From: Bradyrhizobium tropiciagri
GTDB taxonomy: Bacteria > Pseudomonadota > Alphaproteobacteria > Rhizobiales > Xanthobacteraceae
Direction of reading: 5' to 3'
DNA length: 64,000 nucleotides
Assembly (NCBI RefSeq): GCF_001189845.1
Contig: NZ_LFLZ01000002.1
Location: 62,001-126,000, forward strand
Made by a program: the position numbers and the translations under genes. The notes under the pieces were generated by a model. It saw nothing but the letters and a program-made list of their open reading frames with translations, made no database searches and was not told the DNA's origin. This document shows positions 17,882 through 26,518 of the stretch, one piece after another; the stretch's first letter is position 1, and each line of letters starts with the position of its first letter.

Positions 17882-18046
17882 GGTGTTTCTTCTCCCGATT
17901 TGGCCGGCACATTAGCCGCAGACAAATAGGAAAAGCTACCACCTTGACCCACCAAACCGGCCTGCGAAGGCCAGCTATTCGCCTGTGAGATAGATCGGAT
18001 TTCGACGCGACGCCGCCGCCTCCGGATTGACCTTGCTCGCTGCCTG

Positions 18047-19066
18047 CTAGCTGCCCGAAAACCGGTTTCGGTACTCGGTCGGCGACACGCCGAGGTGGCG
18101 CAGGAAGGCCCGCCGCATTCGTTCGTCATCGCCAAACCCCGCGCGCTTGGCGACCTCGACGACGCCGCCGATCTGGCGGCTTTCGAGCAGCAAGCGCGCG
18201 GTCTCCACGCGCAGCGCCTCGACACCGCTTGCAGGCGTCATGCCGGTGCGGCTGACATAGGTCCGGGCAAAGGTGCGCGGCGTCATCCCGGCCTTTTCCG
18301 CCAGCGTCTCGACCTTGAGGTCATCAGTGATGTTCTCGATGATCCAGGCATGCAGCGCACTGAAGCGTCCCTCGACGTCCGACGCCTGGGCCGCAAGCAC
18401 GGTCGAGAACTGGCTCTGGCCGCCCGGCCGTTTCAGAAACACCACAAGCCTGCGCGCGACGTCGAGCGCGATGGTATGTCCGAAATCCTCCTCGATCATC
18501 GCGAGCGCCAGATCGATGCCGGCGCTGACACCCGCCGACGACCAGACATGTCCGTGCTTGACGAAAATCGCGTTGGGCTCGACGCGGATATTGGGAAAGC
18601 TGTCCTGCAGACGAGGACAATAGCGCCAGTGCGTTGCAGCACGCTTACCGTCCAGAATTCCGGTCCACGCCAGCGCGAATGCGCCGAGGCAGACCGATGC
18701 GATACGGCGCGCCTTCGGCAGCGCCTTCGCAATCCAGTCCATCAACTCGGCGTCGTTGCGGATCTTCCAGATGCCGGGCCCGCCGGGGATCACCAGCGTG
18801 TCGATCTCGGCAGGCGAAACACTGGCGATCGGCGCCGTGTCGATCATCATGCCGACATCGGTCGGTACCAAGCCACCAGACGTCGACAGATAGGATAGCG
18901 AGTAGTCCGGCCCGGGCAGTTCGATCGCCTCCAGCTCTGCGAACACCTGAGCCGGCCCCGAGATGTCAAGCAAGGTCACGCCCGGAAAGGCAACGATCGC
19001 GATCCGCCGCGTCGCTTTCCTGTCGCGCGGCTCAGGCCGGGGCGGTTTGGCAGCTTTCGAGGGCAT
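18047..19066 (-). CDS. GlxA-type transcriptional regulator (DJ-1/PfpI domain plus AraC HTH)
   Basis: 339 residues. The N-terminal DJ-1/PfpI-like domain (RRIAIVAFPGVTLLDISGPA to about residue 190) has the nucleophile-elbow-like SVCLGAF. The C-terminal AraC domain reads VETLAEKAGMTPRTFARTYV and KRAGFGDDERMRRAFLRHLG. The start at 19066 follows AAGGAC at five bases and avoids a doubtful 25-residue extension. It is divergent from the acetyltransferase/MFS/YcgG/cupin operon across 63 bases, so it probably controls that operon. Confidence 0.92.
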   Translation of the reverse strand: MPSKAAKPPRPEPRDRKATRRIAIVAFPGVTLLDISGPAQVFAELEAIELPGPDYSLSYLSTSGGLVPTDVGMMIDTAPIASVSPAEIDTLVIPGGPGIWKIRNDAELMDWIAKALPKARRIASVCLGAFALAWTGILDGKRAATHWRYCPRLQDSFPNIRVEPNAIFVKHGHVWSSAGVSAGIDLALAMIEEDFGHTIALDVARRLVVFLKRPGGQSQFSTVLAAQASDVEGRFSALHAWIIENITDDLKVETLAEKAGMTPRTFARTYVSRTGMTPASGVEALRVETARLLLESRQIGGVVEVAKRAGFGDDERMRRAFLRHLGVSPTEYRNRFSGS

Positions 19067-19129
19067 ATTGTCCTTTAAGCCATTCGAGGCCGCCCTGTAT
19101 AGCTCGCGATGGAATTCTGGAGTTCTGCC

Positions 19130-19840
19130 ATGTCGCGACATCTGGGCAGCGGGTACAGGGCGATCAAATCGCCGTGGGCGGATTACGCAATCTACAGTCT
19201 ACCCGACGCCTCCCGGATCGAAGCCTGCGACCGTCAGCCGCTGATGGACGCCATGAACGGCATCATCGCCGTCAACTGGCAGGCCACCGAGCCGCACTGG
19301 ACAGCAACCTCCTCGCCCTTCGACAAGAAGTACAGCCTGATCCTCGTCTATGACGGCTCCGGCCTCGTGGCCTTCTCGGTCTACCGCATCCTGCAGATGT
19401 CGGCCGGACTTGGAATCTATCGCAGCGGCACCGAAGTGCTCCCTGCGCACCAGGGCCGCGGCTTGTACGGCTTCTTCACGGCGGAAGTTCTGAAATGCTC
19501 GGGCGCCGAGCGAGTCGACGGCAACGTGCTCTACGGCTGGCGCACCCGCAATCCGATCGTCTGGGCAGCGAACGCTAAGATTTGCGAAAAAGTGTCTCCA
19601 TCATTGCTCGATGACGCGCAGGACCCGGCACTGCAGGCGGCCTGTGTCGAGATGTGCACTTCGCTCTATCCGGGCAAGCCGCTCGAACTGCCTGATATGA
19701 TCATGCGTGGCGCTTACGGCCACATTAAGCACCATCGGCAGGCCTATCATGGCACCGCGTCGCTGGTCGATGCCGCGATGTCGCGAAAGATTCCGAATTC
19801 AGCGGATGCCCTTTTCTCGGTGGGTTACGCGAGGGTGTGA
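19130..19840 (+). CDS. Putative GNAT-like acetyltransferase
   Basis: About 237 residues from the ATG at 19130, which has GGAG seven bases upstream; an earlier ATG at 19109 lacks one. The segment GIYRSGTEVLPAHQGRGLYG resembles the acetyl-CoA-binding R/QxxGxG/A loop of GNAT enzymes (QGRGLYG), with a beta-strand before it (LILVYDGSGLVAFSVYRIL). The assignment is tentative. It is the first gene of a four-gene operon, overlapping the MFS gene at its stop. Confidence 0.6.
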   Translation: MSRHLGSGYRAIKSPWADYAIYSLPDASRIEACDRQPLMDAMNGIIAVNWQATEPHWTATSSPFDKKYSLILVYDGSGLVAFSVYRILQMSAGLGIYRSGTEVLPAHQGRGLYGFFTAEVLKCSGAERVDGNVLYGWRTRNPIVWAANAKICEKVSPSLLDDAQDPALQAACVEMCTSLYPGKPLELPDMIMRGAYGHIKHHRQAYHGTASLVDAAMSRKIPNSADALFSVGYARV

Positions 19841-21132
19841 TGTCGATGCTCGGACAACAAGCCGTTTACGCCCCGACGTCGCGCTTAACCGATCGCGCTT
19901 ATCTCGCCTGGACGGCCGTGGCGATCGCCTATGCAATCGCCTTCCTGCAGCGCGTGTCGCCGCAATCGGTCAGCCTCAGCTTCATGCACGACTTCAACAC
20001 CGACGCGGCCGGTGTTGCGATGCTGGCCTCGAGCTACTTCTGGGGCTACACCTTGATGCAGATTCCGGCCGGCCTTCTGGTCGATCGTTACGGCGTCAAG
20101 CGCGTCGTCCTCGTCAGCATGATCGCCTCGTCGCTCGGTAGCGCTGCGTTCGCGCTGGCGCCGAACCTGCTCGACGTGTTTGCTGCCCGTCTGATCGTCG
20201 CCTGCGGCGATGCGCTGGTCTTCACCGCACTGCTGAAGCTCGTCGCGCAGAGCTTTGCCGATGAACGGTTCGGCATGATGTCGGGCATTTCACAGGTCTC
20301 CGGCTATGTCGGCGGCGTGATCGCGACCACACCGCTCGCCGCCGCCGTGTCGGGGTTTGGCTGGCGGGCCTGTTTCCTGTTCATCGCCTGCATCGGCCTC
20401 GCCAACCTCGCCTTCGCCAAGGTCACGCTCAAGCCTGATCCGGCCTCGCACAGCAACAAGACGCTGAAGGGCGTCGTGATCGCCGCGCGGCAATCGCTTG
20501 CCCATGTCGCGAACTGGGGTTGCGCGATGACGTTTGCGTCGCACTTCGCGGTCGTGACGACGCTGTCGGGCGTCTGGGGCATTCCGATGGTCGCCCACTT
20601 CTTCCATATCTCCCCAACGGCTGCCGGCACGCCGCTGCTCGCCTTCATGATCGGCAATGCGCTCGGCTCGATCTTCCTCGGTCACGCCGCCGATCGTGCC
20701 GCCGCGGCGCTCGACCGCGCGCTGATCGGCATCTGCGTGTTGCGCATGCTGCTGATCGCGATGCTGCTGCCGCCAGTCGCCCAGACATTCGGTCTCGCCT
20801 ACGTCACCGTCGTGTTCACGATCCTGGGCCTCGTCGCCGGCGGCACCGTCCCGCTGGTGCTGAAATGCGTCAAGAAGCTCTACACCTCCGACTTGATCGG
20901 CGTGGGTGCTTCCGTGAACACCACCGCCGCTGGGATCTTTGCCGGCGTCTCGCAGCCGATCATCGGCTTTGCGATGCTTACCGCCAGCAACGCCTCCGGC
21001 ACCGACGCCGTGCACAACGCGGCCGCGATCGGAGACGGCGGTTACAGCGCCTTGATCTTCATTCTGCTTCTGATGTCGCTGCCGGGCATTGCCGGGCCGC
21101 TGATGATGAGAAGCAAGTTGATAGCTCGTTAG
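19840..21132 (+). CDS. MFS transporter
   Basis: A 430-residue, 12-segment MFS protein. The loop motif GLLVDRYGVKRVV between helices 2 and 3 is the family signature, and its counterpart is FLGHAADRAAAALDR in the second half. The start ATG overlaps the previous stop (TGATG). As the third function beside biosynthetic-looking genes, export of a small metabolite is more likely than uptake, but direction cannot be read. Confidence 0.93.
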   Translation: MSMLGQQAVYAPTSRLTDRAYLAWTAVAIAYAIAFLQRVSPQSVSLSFMHDFNTDAAGVAMLASSYFWGYTLMQIPAGLLVDRYGVKRVVLVSMIASSLGSAAFALAPNLLDVFAARLIVACGDALVFTALLKLVAQSFADERFGMMSGISQVSGYVGGVIATTPLAAAVSGFGWRACFLFIACIGLANLAFAKVTLKPDPASHSNKTLKGVVIAARQSLAHVANWGCAMTFASHFAVVTTLSGVWGIPMVAHFFHISPTAAGTPLLAFMIGNALGSIFLGHAADRAAAALDRALIGICVLRMLLIAMLLPPVAQTFGLAYVTVVFTILGLVAGGTVPLVLKCVKKLYTSDLIGVGASVNTTAAGIFAGVSQPIIGFAMLTASNASGTDAVHNAAAIGDGGYSALIFILLLMSLPGIAGPLMMRSKLIAR

Positions 21133-21157
21133 TGTCGTTATGAGTGTAGGGGGTGTT

Positions 21158-21913
21158 ATGGAGCGCTTGTTCTTGAAAAGAGGCGACGTTGCGTCGGACT
21201 TTCCGGTCAGCAGCTGGCAGAGCGTGATGTTCTCCGAGTTTGAAGCGCAGATGAGCAGCGAGGCAAGGCCGTTTCCTTGCGTGTTCGGAGTGACCGGACA
21301 TCGCCAGGATCAGCTCCGCTACCTGTTCCTCGATCCGTATGACGTCGCGGTGCTCGGCGAACAGCTCGCACAATATGTTTCGGAGGCGCGCTCGTTCGGT
21401 CCCAACACATCGTTGATCGTATTCACGCGGCCCCGCCCGGTGCAGACGCTCGACGCCTATTATCGCAAGATGTGGCTGACGCTCGACCAGCTCGCGCGCC
21501 TGGACAAGAATCCGTGGCCATCAGACATTCCGGAACAGATCGACCACCCGATGTGGGAGTTCTCGTTTGCGGGCGAGCCGATCTTCGTCGTGTGCACGAC
21601 GCCCGCCCATGTGATGCGCCAGAGCCGCCGGTCCAGCGCCTTCATGCTCACGTTCCAGCCGCGCTGGGTATTCGAGAAGATCCTGGGGACGGAAAAGGCG
21701 GCGAACGCCGCATTCGCCGAGGTGCGCAAGCGCCTGATCCCGTACGACAGCGCGAGCCCCTCCCCGCTGCTTGGCCGCTACGGCGCGACCGATGGCCGCG
21801 AATATCTGCAGTACTTCCTGCACGACGACAACACTGCGAGCGGAGGCTGCCCGTTTGCCAAGCTCGCGCAGAACAAGACGCCACCGATCGCGAACAAGGA
21901 ACAGGCAGCATGA
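21158..21913 (+). CDS. YqcI/YcgG family protein, possible heme-dependent N-oxygenase
   Basis: 251 residues from the ATG at 21158 with AGGGGG five bases upstream. It matches the YqcI/YcgG pattern as I know it: FPCVFGVTGHRQDQLRYLFL near the N-terminus, EPIFVVCTTPAH, FMLTFQPRWVFEKIL, and a C-terminal GGCPFAKL. The heme-dependent N-hydroxylase GntA of guanitoxin synthesis belongs to this family, so a similar oxidation of an amino or guanidino group is plausible. It lies between an MFS transporter and a cupin, with a four-base overlap to the latter. Confidence 0.8.
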   Translation: MERLFLKRGDVASDFPVSSWQSVMFSEFEAQMSSEARPFPCVFGVTGHRQDQLRYLFLDPYDVAVLGEQLAQYVSEARSFGPNTSLIVFTRPRPVQTLDAYYRKMWLTLDQLARLDKNPWPSDIPEQIDHPMWEFSFAGEPIFVVCTTPAHVMRQSRRSSAFMLTFQPRWVFEKILGTEKAANAAFAEVRKRLIPYDSASPSPLLGRYGATDGREYLQYFLHDDNTASGGCPFAKLAQNKTPPIANKEQAA

Positions 21914-22230
21914 CCCAGATCATCGCCGGCACGAAGACTGAATTTGCCATCGATCGGGAGATCCTGAACCTGCTCCCGGCCCAGGGTTCGGTCGAGCTGC
22001 AGCACGATGCGGCCGGCAAGGTGCATCACTTCCATACCCATCCGGTCGATGAAATCCTGATGATCATCAGCGGCCGGCTGAACTTCATCTGGGACGAAGG
22101 CGAGCGGGTCGTCGGTGCCGGCGACACCATCTTTCTGCCTGCCGGTACCCGGCATCAATCCGAAGCGCTCGAGGGCGGCGCGATCTACGTCATCGCGACG
22201 CAGCCGCCCGCCAAGCCGATGAACAACTGA
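21910..22230 (+). CDS. Small cupin-domain protein
   Basis: 106 residues. Cupin motif 1 is HHFHTHPVDEILMIISGRL, with metal-binding His and Glu residues. Motif 2 is LPAGTRHQSEAL. A single-domain metal cupin could be an isomerase, a dioxygenase or a regulator. It overlaps the YqcI/YcgG stop (ATGA), so the two products probably act together. Confidence 0.88.
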   Translation: MTQIIAGTKTEFAIDREILNLLPAQGSVELQHDAAGKVHHFHTHPVDEILMIISGRLNFIWDEGERVVGAGDTIFLPAGTRHQSEALEGGAIYVIATQPPAKPMNN

Positions 22231-22253
22231 CATTCAGGGAAAACGCGAACACC

Positions 22254-22436
22254 TCAGGACAGTGAAGGATCGCGCGGCGGGTTTACCGCCAAACGTTCGA
22301 CCAGCTCGATGACCTCGGAACGCTGGCCGGGCGCAAGTCGAAGGAAAGCCTTCAATAGTCGCAGGCTTTCCAGTGTTTCGCTCGATGGAGCTCCGAGCTT
22401 CTTCTGCAGCTCTGCAACGTATGTGGGATTTTTCAT
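22254..22436 (-). CDS. Small hypothetical protein
   Basis: 60 residues, starting MKNPTYVAELQKKLGAPSSE after an AAGGTG site. It is helical and Leu-rich (LLKAFLRLAPGQRSEVIELV). The second half resembles the short helical proteins often found as conserved unknowns in Rhizobiales. It is divergent from the next gene. Confidence 0.7.
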   Translation of the reverse strand: MKNPTYVAELQKKLGAPSSETLESLRLLKAFLRLAPGQRSEVIELVERLAVNPPRDPSLS

Positions 22437-22461
22437 CTCGCACCTTAAGTGAGGATTACGA

Positions 22462-22647
22462 ATGGCATACCCAGGTAAGCGTGAAGGCTTGGCCCAGAAG
22501 GTCGACACCGCAGCTCAAGAGGCCGAACGCCTCGGCCTGACCACGGCAACCTTGATACTCCGGATGGCACGCCTCGAGATCGATCGGGCGGAGCCCGAGG
22601 AGGTTGAAAGTATGCCAAGGAACAACTTGCGCAGCAAGCCGAACTGA
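22462..22647 (+). CDS. Small hypothetical helical protein
   Basis: 61 residues: MAYPGKREGLAQKVDTAAQE, then a helical stretch ending RMARLEIDRAEPEEVESMPR. A GAGG lies eight bases before the start. Nothing identifies a function. It shares a 25-base promoter gap with the previous gene. Confidence 0.65.
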   Translation: MAYPGKREGLAQKVDTAAQEAERLGLTTATLILRMARLEIDRAEPEEVESMPRNNLRSKPN

Positions 22648-22791
22648 GCTCCGGACACGGGCCGGTTCCGGCTCCACAGGCCGCCGGTCCGCACCGAGGC
22701 CGTGAACGACGTTGCACGAGGCGAGAGGCTTTGCTCTCGCCTGCGGTCAGGTTGTTTTACGTGTATTTGATCTTTGGTGCAGGCTGACCGG

Positions 22792-24051
22792 CTAGCCGGC
22801 GTTGCCTGCTTTGCCGAACGCGCCCGCCTCGGCCAACGCGGCGATGCGCCGGTCGTCATAGCCAAGCGTCTTGCTCAGCACATCCCTGGTGTGCTGACCA
22901 AGCAGCGGCGCCGCGACGGGATCGACCGTCGGCGTCAGGCTCATACTGACCGGCGACTCGATGTTCGGAACCGAGCCGGCGGTTGGATGCGCGATCTTGC
23001 TGAGGCGATCACGATCGCGCACTTCGGGCGCGTTGAACCCTTCCTCGACGGTGCGCAGATATCCGACCGGGATGTTGGCCTTCTTCATCTTCGCCATCCA
23101 GTGCTCGAGCGTGTCGCCCGCGAAAACGCTGGCGATAATGCCGCGCAGCTTCTCCTTGTTGGCAGACCGCGCCTTGCGGTGAGCAAACTCGGGATCGGTG
23201 ACGAGATCCGGACGTTCAAGCACGTCGGTGACAAGCCGGCGATAAAGCCGGTCGTTGGCACAGGCCATATAGAGCGGACCATCGGACGCCCGGTAGACGC
23301 CGACGGTCGGCGAACCGTTCGGGGAGTTGCCGAAACGGCCGGGGTTGTTGCCATTGATGAGATAGGCCATGCCATAGAAGCCGGTCATTGACACCGCGGT
23401 GTCGATCAGCGCGACCTCGACCTGCTGTCCGCGACCGAGCCGATCCCGCGCAATCAGCGCCAGCAAAATGGCGTTGCAGGCCGACATGCCAGTTGCCATG
23501 TCCACAATCGGTGGCCCGGTGCGCACCGGTTCGCCGTCCGGAAAGCCGTTGAGCGACATGAAGCCGCTTTCGGCCTGCGTGATCGGGTCAAAGCCCGGGC
23601 GCAGCGCGAAATCGCCTTTGCGGCCGTAGGCGGAGATCGAACAATAGATCAGCCGCGGATTGGTCTCCGCGACCGACGCATAATCGAGACCGAATTTCTT
23701 CATTACGCCGCCGGAGAAATTCTCCACCACGACGTCGGCCTTGGCAATCAGCGCGCGCGCGATTTCGAGCGCAGCCGGATTGTTGAAATCGAGCGCTATG
23801 CCGCGCTTGTTGCGGTTGAGGCTCAGATACGCTGCGCTCTCGCCGCCGATTTCCGCGTGCTCGTAGGCGCGCGTGTCGTCCCCGCCGTCCGGATTCTCGA
23901 TCTTGATGACCTCGGCCCCGAAGTCGGCCAGCGTTTGGGTGCAGGCCGGGCCGGCGACGACTCGGGTGAAGTCGACAACCAGCAGGCCATCGAGCGCCGT
24001 CGGAACTCCTTCCCCGCGCGGCGCGCGCCCTGGCAATTCTGGTCTGGTCAT
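22792..24051 (-). CDS. CaiB/BaiF-type CoA-transferase
   Basis: A 419-residue class III CoA-transferase. The N-terminal core GLLVVDFTRVVAGPACTQTL and GAEVIKIENPDGGDDTRAY are hallmark segments. FDPITQAESGFMSLNG contains the position of the catalytic Asp. It moves CoA between carboxylic acids, usually in degradation pathways. No acyl-CoA dehydrogenase or hydratase lies next to it, so the substrate is open. Confidence 0.93.
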   Translation of the reverse strand: MTRPELPGRAPRGEGVPTALDGLLVVDFTRVVAGPACTQTLADFGAEVIKIENPDGGDDTRAYEHAEIGGESAAYLSLNRNKRGIALDFNNPAALEIARALIAKADVVVENFSGGVMKKFGLDYASVAETNPRLIYCSISAYGRKGDFALRPGFDPITQAESGFMSLNGFPDGEPVRTGPPIVDMATGMSACNAILLALIARDRLGRGQQVEVALIDTAVSMTGFYGMAYLINGNNPGRFGNSPNGSPTVGVYRASDGPLYMACANDRLYRRLVTDVLERPDLVTDPEFAHRKARSANKEKLRGIIASVFAGDTLEHWMAKMKKANIPVGYLRTVEEGFNAPEVRDRDRLSKIAHPTAGSVPNIESPVSMSLTPTVDPVAAPLLGQHTRDVLSKTLGYDDRRIAALAEAGAFGKAGNAG

Positions 24052-24366
24052 GATCCGGCGCTTCCTCTGTTATTTTGTCAGGCGAAATACGACGGCCCCC
24101 TGCCAGGACCGGCACTGCACGCCTTTTAGCGGAAGCCCGTCACCAAAACCAAACCCGGATTTTGCAGGGCGGGACCTTCGCCCGACATGGCTGTCGTCGG
24201 CAAAGGAGGGCCCGCAGTGCCGGCACGGTCGGACGACTTAATGTCAGGGAAAGCGGCATGATACCGGAGCTGGAGGTGCGTCCGGCAAGCGGAAGGCGGT
24301 CGAAACAAATATCGGCGGGTAGCAACAGTCCGTTGCCACCCGCTTTCGTCATCGAGAACCGCCGCG
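24052..24366. other. Intergenic region with a terminator-like hairpin
   Basis: No gene supported. It holds the upstream region of the CoA-transferase and, near its far end, the hairpin described for 24315-24343. Confidence 0.5.
24315..24343 (-). terminator. Hairpin after the GFA-family gene
   Basis: GCGGGTAGCAAC pairs with GTTGCCACCCGC with one A-C mismatch around a five-base loop. Read on the minus strand it begins 24 bases past the GFA gene stop and is followed by CGATATTTGTTTCG, a weak U-rich tail. It is probably the terminator of that gene. Confidence 0.65.
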
Positions 24367-24789
24367 CTATTCGGCGATCATTTCGCCGGAGCCGCCGAAC
24401 TCGGCCGGAAAGTCCTTCAGCTTCGGCAGGCCGTCGCGGATCGGCAGCACCGCCTCGGAATAGTTGACGTGAACGCCGGGGCTGAACTTCAGCGTCGGGA
24501 TCGTCGCGGTGAACACGTCGACGAGCCCAAGCGTCGGGTGGTTGGTCATCAGGTGACCGCCGCACTTGGTGCAATATTTGCGCTGGCTCATCGCGGTCTT
24601 CTCGAATGTCGCGATGTGGTCGGCGCCCTTGGTGACCTCGACCGCCTCAGGCTTCCAGAGACTGAACGCATTCACCGGACCGCCGGACCAGGAACGGCAT
24701 GAACGGCAATGGCAGTATCCCATCGCCTCAGGCTCCCCTGTGACCTTGAGCTCGACGGCGCCACAGAAGCAGTTTCCAGTGTGATTCAT
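24367..24789 (-). CDS. GFA family protein (glutathione-dependent formaldehyde-activating enzyme-like)
   Basis: 140 residues from the ATG at 24789 with AAGGAG eight bases upstream. Zinc-binding Cys residues occur as NCFCGAVEL, YCHCRSCR and YCTKCGGHL, the GFA/CENP-V pattern. Despite the name, most members have no proven formaldehyde role. It is a single gene with a hairpin terminator. Confidence 0.9.
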   Translation of the reverse strand: MNHTGNCFCGAVELKVTGEPEAMGYCHCRSCRSWSGGPVNAFSLWKPEAVEVTKGADHIATFEKTAMSQRKYCTKCGGHLMTNHPTLGLVDVFTATIPTLKFSPGVHVNYSEAVLPIRDGLPKLKDFPAEFGGSGEMIAE

Positions 24790-25159
24790 CGGTCGGTTCT
24801 CCTTGGGTGAAGTGGTCGGATTCCGCGCCGGCATCGACCCACGTTACTCGTGGTGTTCGCGATGCAGGATAAGACGTAGGCGGGCGTAGCCGCTGCGAAC
24901 TCCCTTGTGGACGCACCAGACCATTTCCCGCACAAGAGGCAATCACATTGCGCTTGCATGCAGGCAGGTCGTCGACGCCAGCGACGTTACATGAGAGTCC
25001 GCGCTGCTGTCGACCATCTTCCGCCCAGCGAGGCAGCGCACATCGCTAGCGCCCAAGGAAGGCGCTCAGTGTGAGGCAAAGCACAGCGCAGCAATGTGAT
25101 GAATCACTGTTATGCCGGTTGCCTGCATGGCAACCGGCATGTGAGCACCTCACCCTGGA
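24790..25159. other. Intergenic region with one perfect hairpin
   Basis: No gene is supported in these 370 bases. The only notable element is the perfect inverted repeat at 25112-25140. Confidence 0.5.
25112..25140. terminator. Perfect 12-base inverted repeat, probable terminator hairpin
   Basis: ATGCCGGTTGCC and GGCAACCGGCAT are exact complements around the loop TGCAT. It lies 20 bases past the stop of the minus-strand regulator-like gene at 25160. Neither side has a clear U-tract, so it may be a Rho-aided terminator, an RNA-stabilising hairpin or a protein-binding site. Confidence 0.55.
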
Positions 25160-25735
25160 TCAGCGTTGACGGTCCTTCGCGGGAACCCGGCCCGGTGTGG
25201 CAAGTCCATACATCAGCGCCAGCCGATCCAGGCACTCCTTGAGGCGCCGCGCGAAATAGTCCTGCCAGCGCTGCGTCCGCAAACCGCGCCGCTGCCCGAC
25301 CTGCTCCATGGTCATGCCAAGGATCAAGACGTCATGCACCAGCGCCGAGCCATCGGCGCCAAGCTCATGCTCCGCGCGATTCAAGCGCAAGGTCGCCTGG
25401 CGCTGCCCCTCCGTGATCGGCTCACGTTGCAGTCCGCCGTCAACATATTCGCGCGTCGTATCCACCGCGCGAGGGCCACGCTCGGCCTTCTCCCAATCAT
25501 TCTGGAAGGCCCGGCCGCCCCGATATTGTGTATCGTCGATCTGCCGGTGCGCATGCAACCGACCGAGCGGATCGTTGCGGATCGAGCGGAACGCAACGAT
25601 CTTCTCGCCCGGCTCGATTGCAAGGGGATCGTCGACCTCGATGGTCGCCACCTCGGCATTATAGGGCATATCCTGGGAGCGCCGGTCATGCGTTCCGGCG
25701 GGATCGTACGGCTTCCGGCGTTTTGCGCGCGGCAT
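25160..25735 (-). CDS. Putative HTH-like protein of a phage-like regulatory locus
   Basis: 191 residues from the ATG at 25735 (MPRAKRRKPYDPAGTHDRRS), set by GGAGG upstream. The N-terminus is strongly basic. The C-terminal part (ALVHDVLILGMTMEQVGQRR then RWQDYFARRLKECLDRLALM) looks like a helix-turn-helix and recalls DUF6456-type proteins, a tentative match. It lies 95 bases downstream of the GcrA-like gene on the same strand. Confidence 0.65.
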   Translation of the reverse strand: MPRAKRRKPYDPAGTHDRRSQDMPYNAEVATIEVDDPLAIEPGEKIVAFRSIRNDPLGRLHAHRQIDDTQYRGGRAFQNDWEKAERGPRAVDTTREYVDGGLQREPITEGQRQATLRLNRAEHELGADGSALVHDVLILGMTMEQVGQRRGLRTQRWQDYFARRLKECLDRLALMYGLATPGRVPAKDRQR

Positions 25736-25830
25736 CGGTGACCTCCAAAATGTCTGATGATGGGCGCGCGGAAACTCTCCGCGCGATCGCGTTTGCGGAC
25801 CGACGCCCGTCGGCCGGAAGATGGGCTGTC

Positions 25831-26391
25831 TCAGATGGCGCCGACGGCTTGAAGCCAGGCGACGTTCAGGACCGGCCTTGCCGAGCCTTCGGGATCGCGG
25901 CTCAAGTGAAAATGCGGGCTGCAGTAGCTCGAGCCCGGCCGGCGCGGATGACCACAGAAGGTCATGGTTCGCCGTCGGCGTCCCCGCCATAGGGATAGCG
26001 GCAGTCTCCGGGTTTAAGATCGAGCAATGAGAGGTGCCGTGGCGCGACCGCCGCGCAGCGAAGTTGGGGCATCTCCACCAATTCGGTGAAGATCTTGGGG
26101 CATCGAACCAGATCGAGCTTCGGCTCGGCCTGCACGTCCCGCAGTCGGCCGATCCGCGGGAGCTCCGGCAGGACCGGCTTGGGTAGTTCGAGATATCCTG
26201 GCGGAGACGGCTCGGGCCCGATCGAGGCCGGCCAATCCCATGCGCTGCGCCCGGCTGAGCGCCGCGTTGCGGGTATAGGCCGTATTGAAGGTTGCGTTGA
26301 TCGTGTCAGCTATTTCCCAATAGGACAAGCCGCGGGCGCGCAGGTCCTGCAGGGCTGCCGAATGCTCCGGCAGCCAGTTCATCATTTCCAT
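25831..26391 (-). pseudogene. GcrA-family cell-cycle-regulator-like protein with two compensating frameshifts
   Basis: The first frame begins MEMMNWLPEHSAALQDLRAR, with the GcrA-like HTH (GLSYWEIADTINATFNTAYT, then LSRAQRMGLAG). Near 26220 the protein-like sequence moves to another frame (EPSPPGYLELPKPVLPELPR to DLKPGDCRYPYGGDADGEP). At about 25966 it returns to the first frame as MTFCGHPRRPGSSYCSPHFH and ends AWLQAVGAI at 25831. The C-terminal CxxP, FCG and YCxxH elements match GcrA tails. Total length is a multiple of three, so an added base (or two lost) followed by a loss explains it. The family methylation-dependently aids sigma-70 transcription. Confidence 0.7.
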
Positions 26392-26434
26392 TCCAAATTC
26401 CCATTTTTGTCATTCCGCCGGCGCCTCGCACAAC

Positions 26435-26491
26435 TTCCGATATTCCGAACAAAAAGTCAAGCTTGATTTCTGATAATCGTAACGGTAGTAA
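26435..26491 (+). promoter_or_regulatory. Promoter and operator pair upstream of the S24 repressor gene
   Basis: Two 15-base operators: 26435-26449 (on the minus strand TTCGGAATATCGGAA) and 26468-26482 (TTCTGATAATCGTAA). Each differs by two bases from the TTCCGATTATCGGAA palindrome or its complement downstream at 27262. The second lies in the spacer between a possible -35 TTGATT (26464-26469) and -10 TAGTAA (26486-26491), so binding should block transcription. The pair sits between this gene and the divergent GcrA-like gene and may control both. Confidence 0.55.
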
Positions 26492-26518
26492 TGGATCCGG
26501 GTTTGGAGAGGATGGAAC

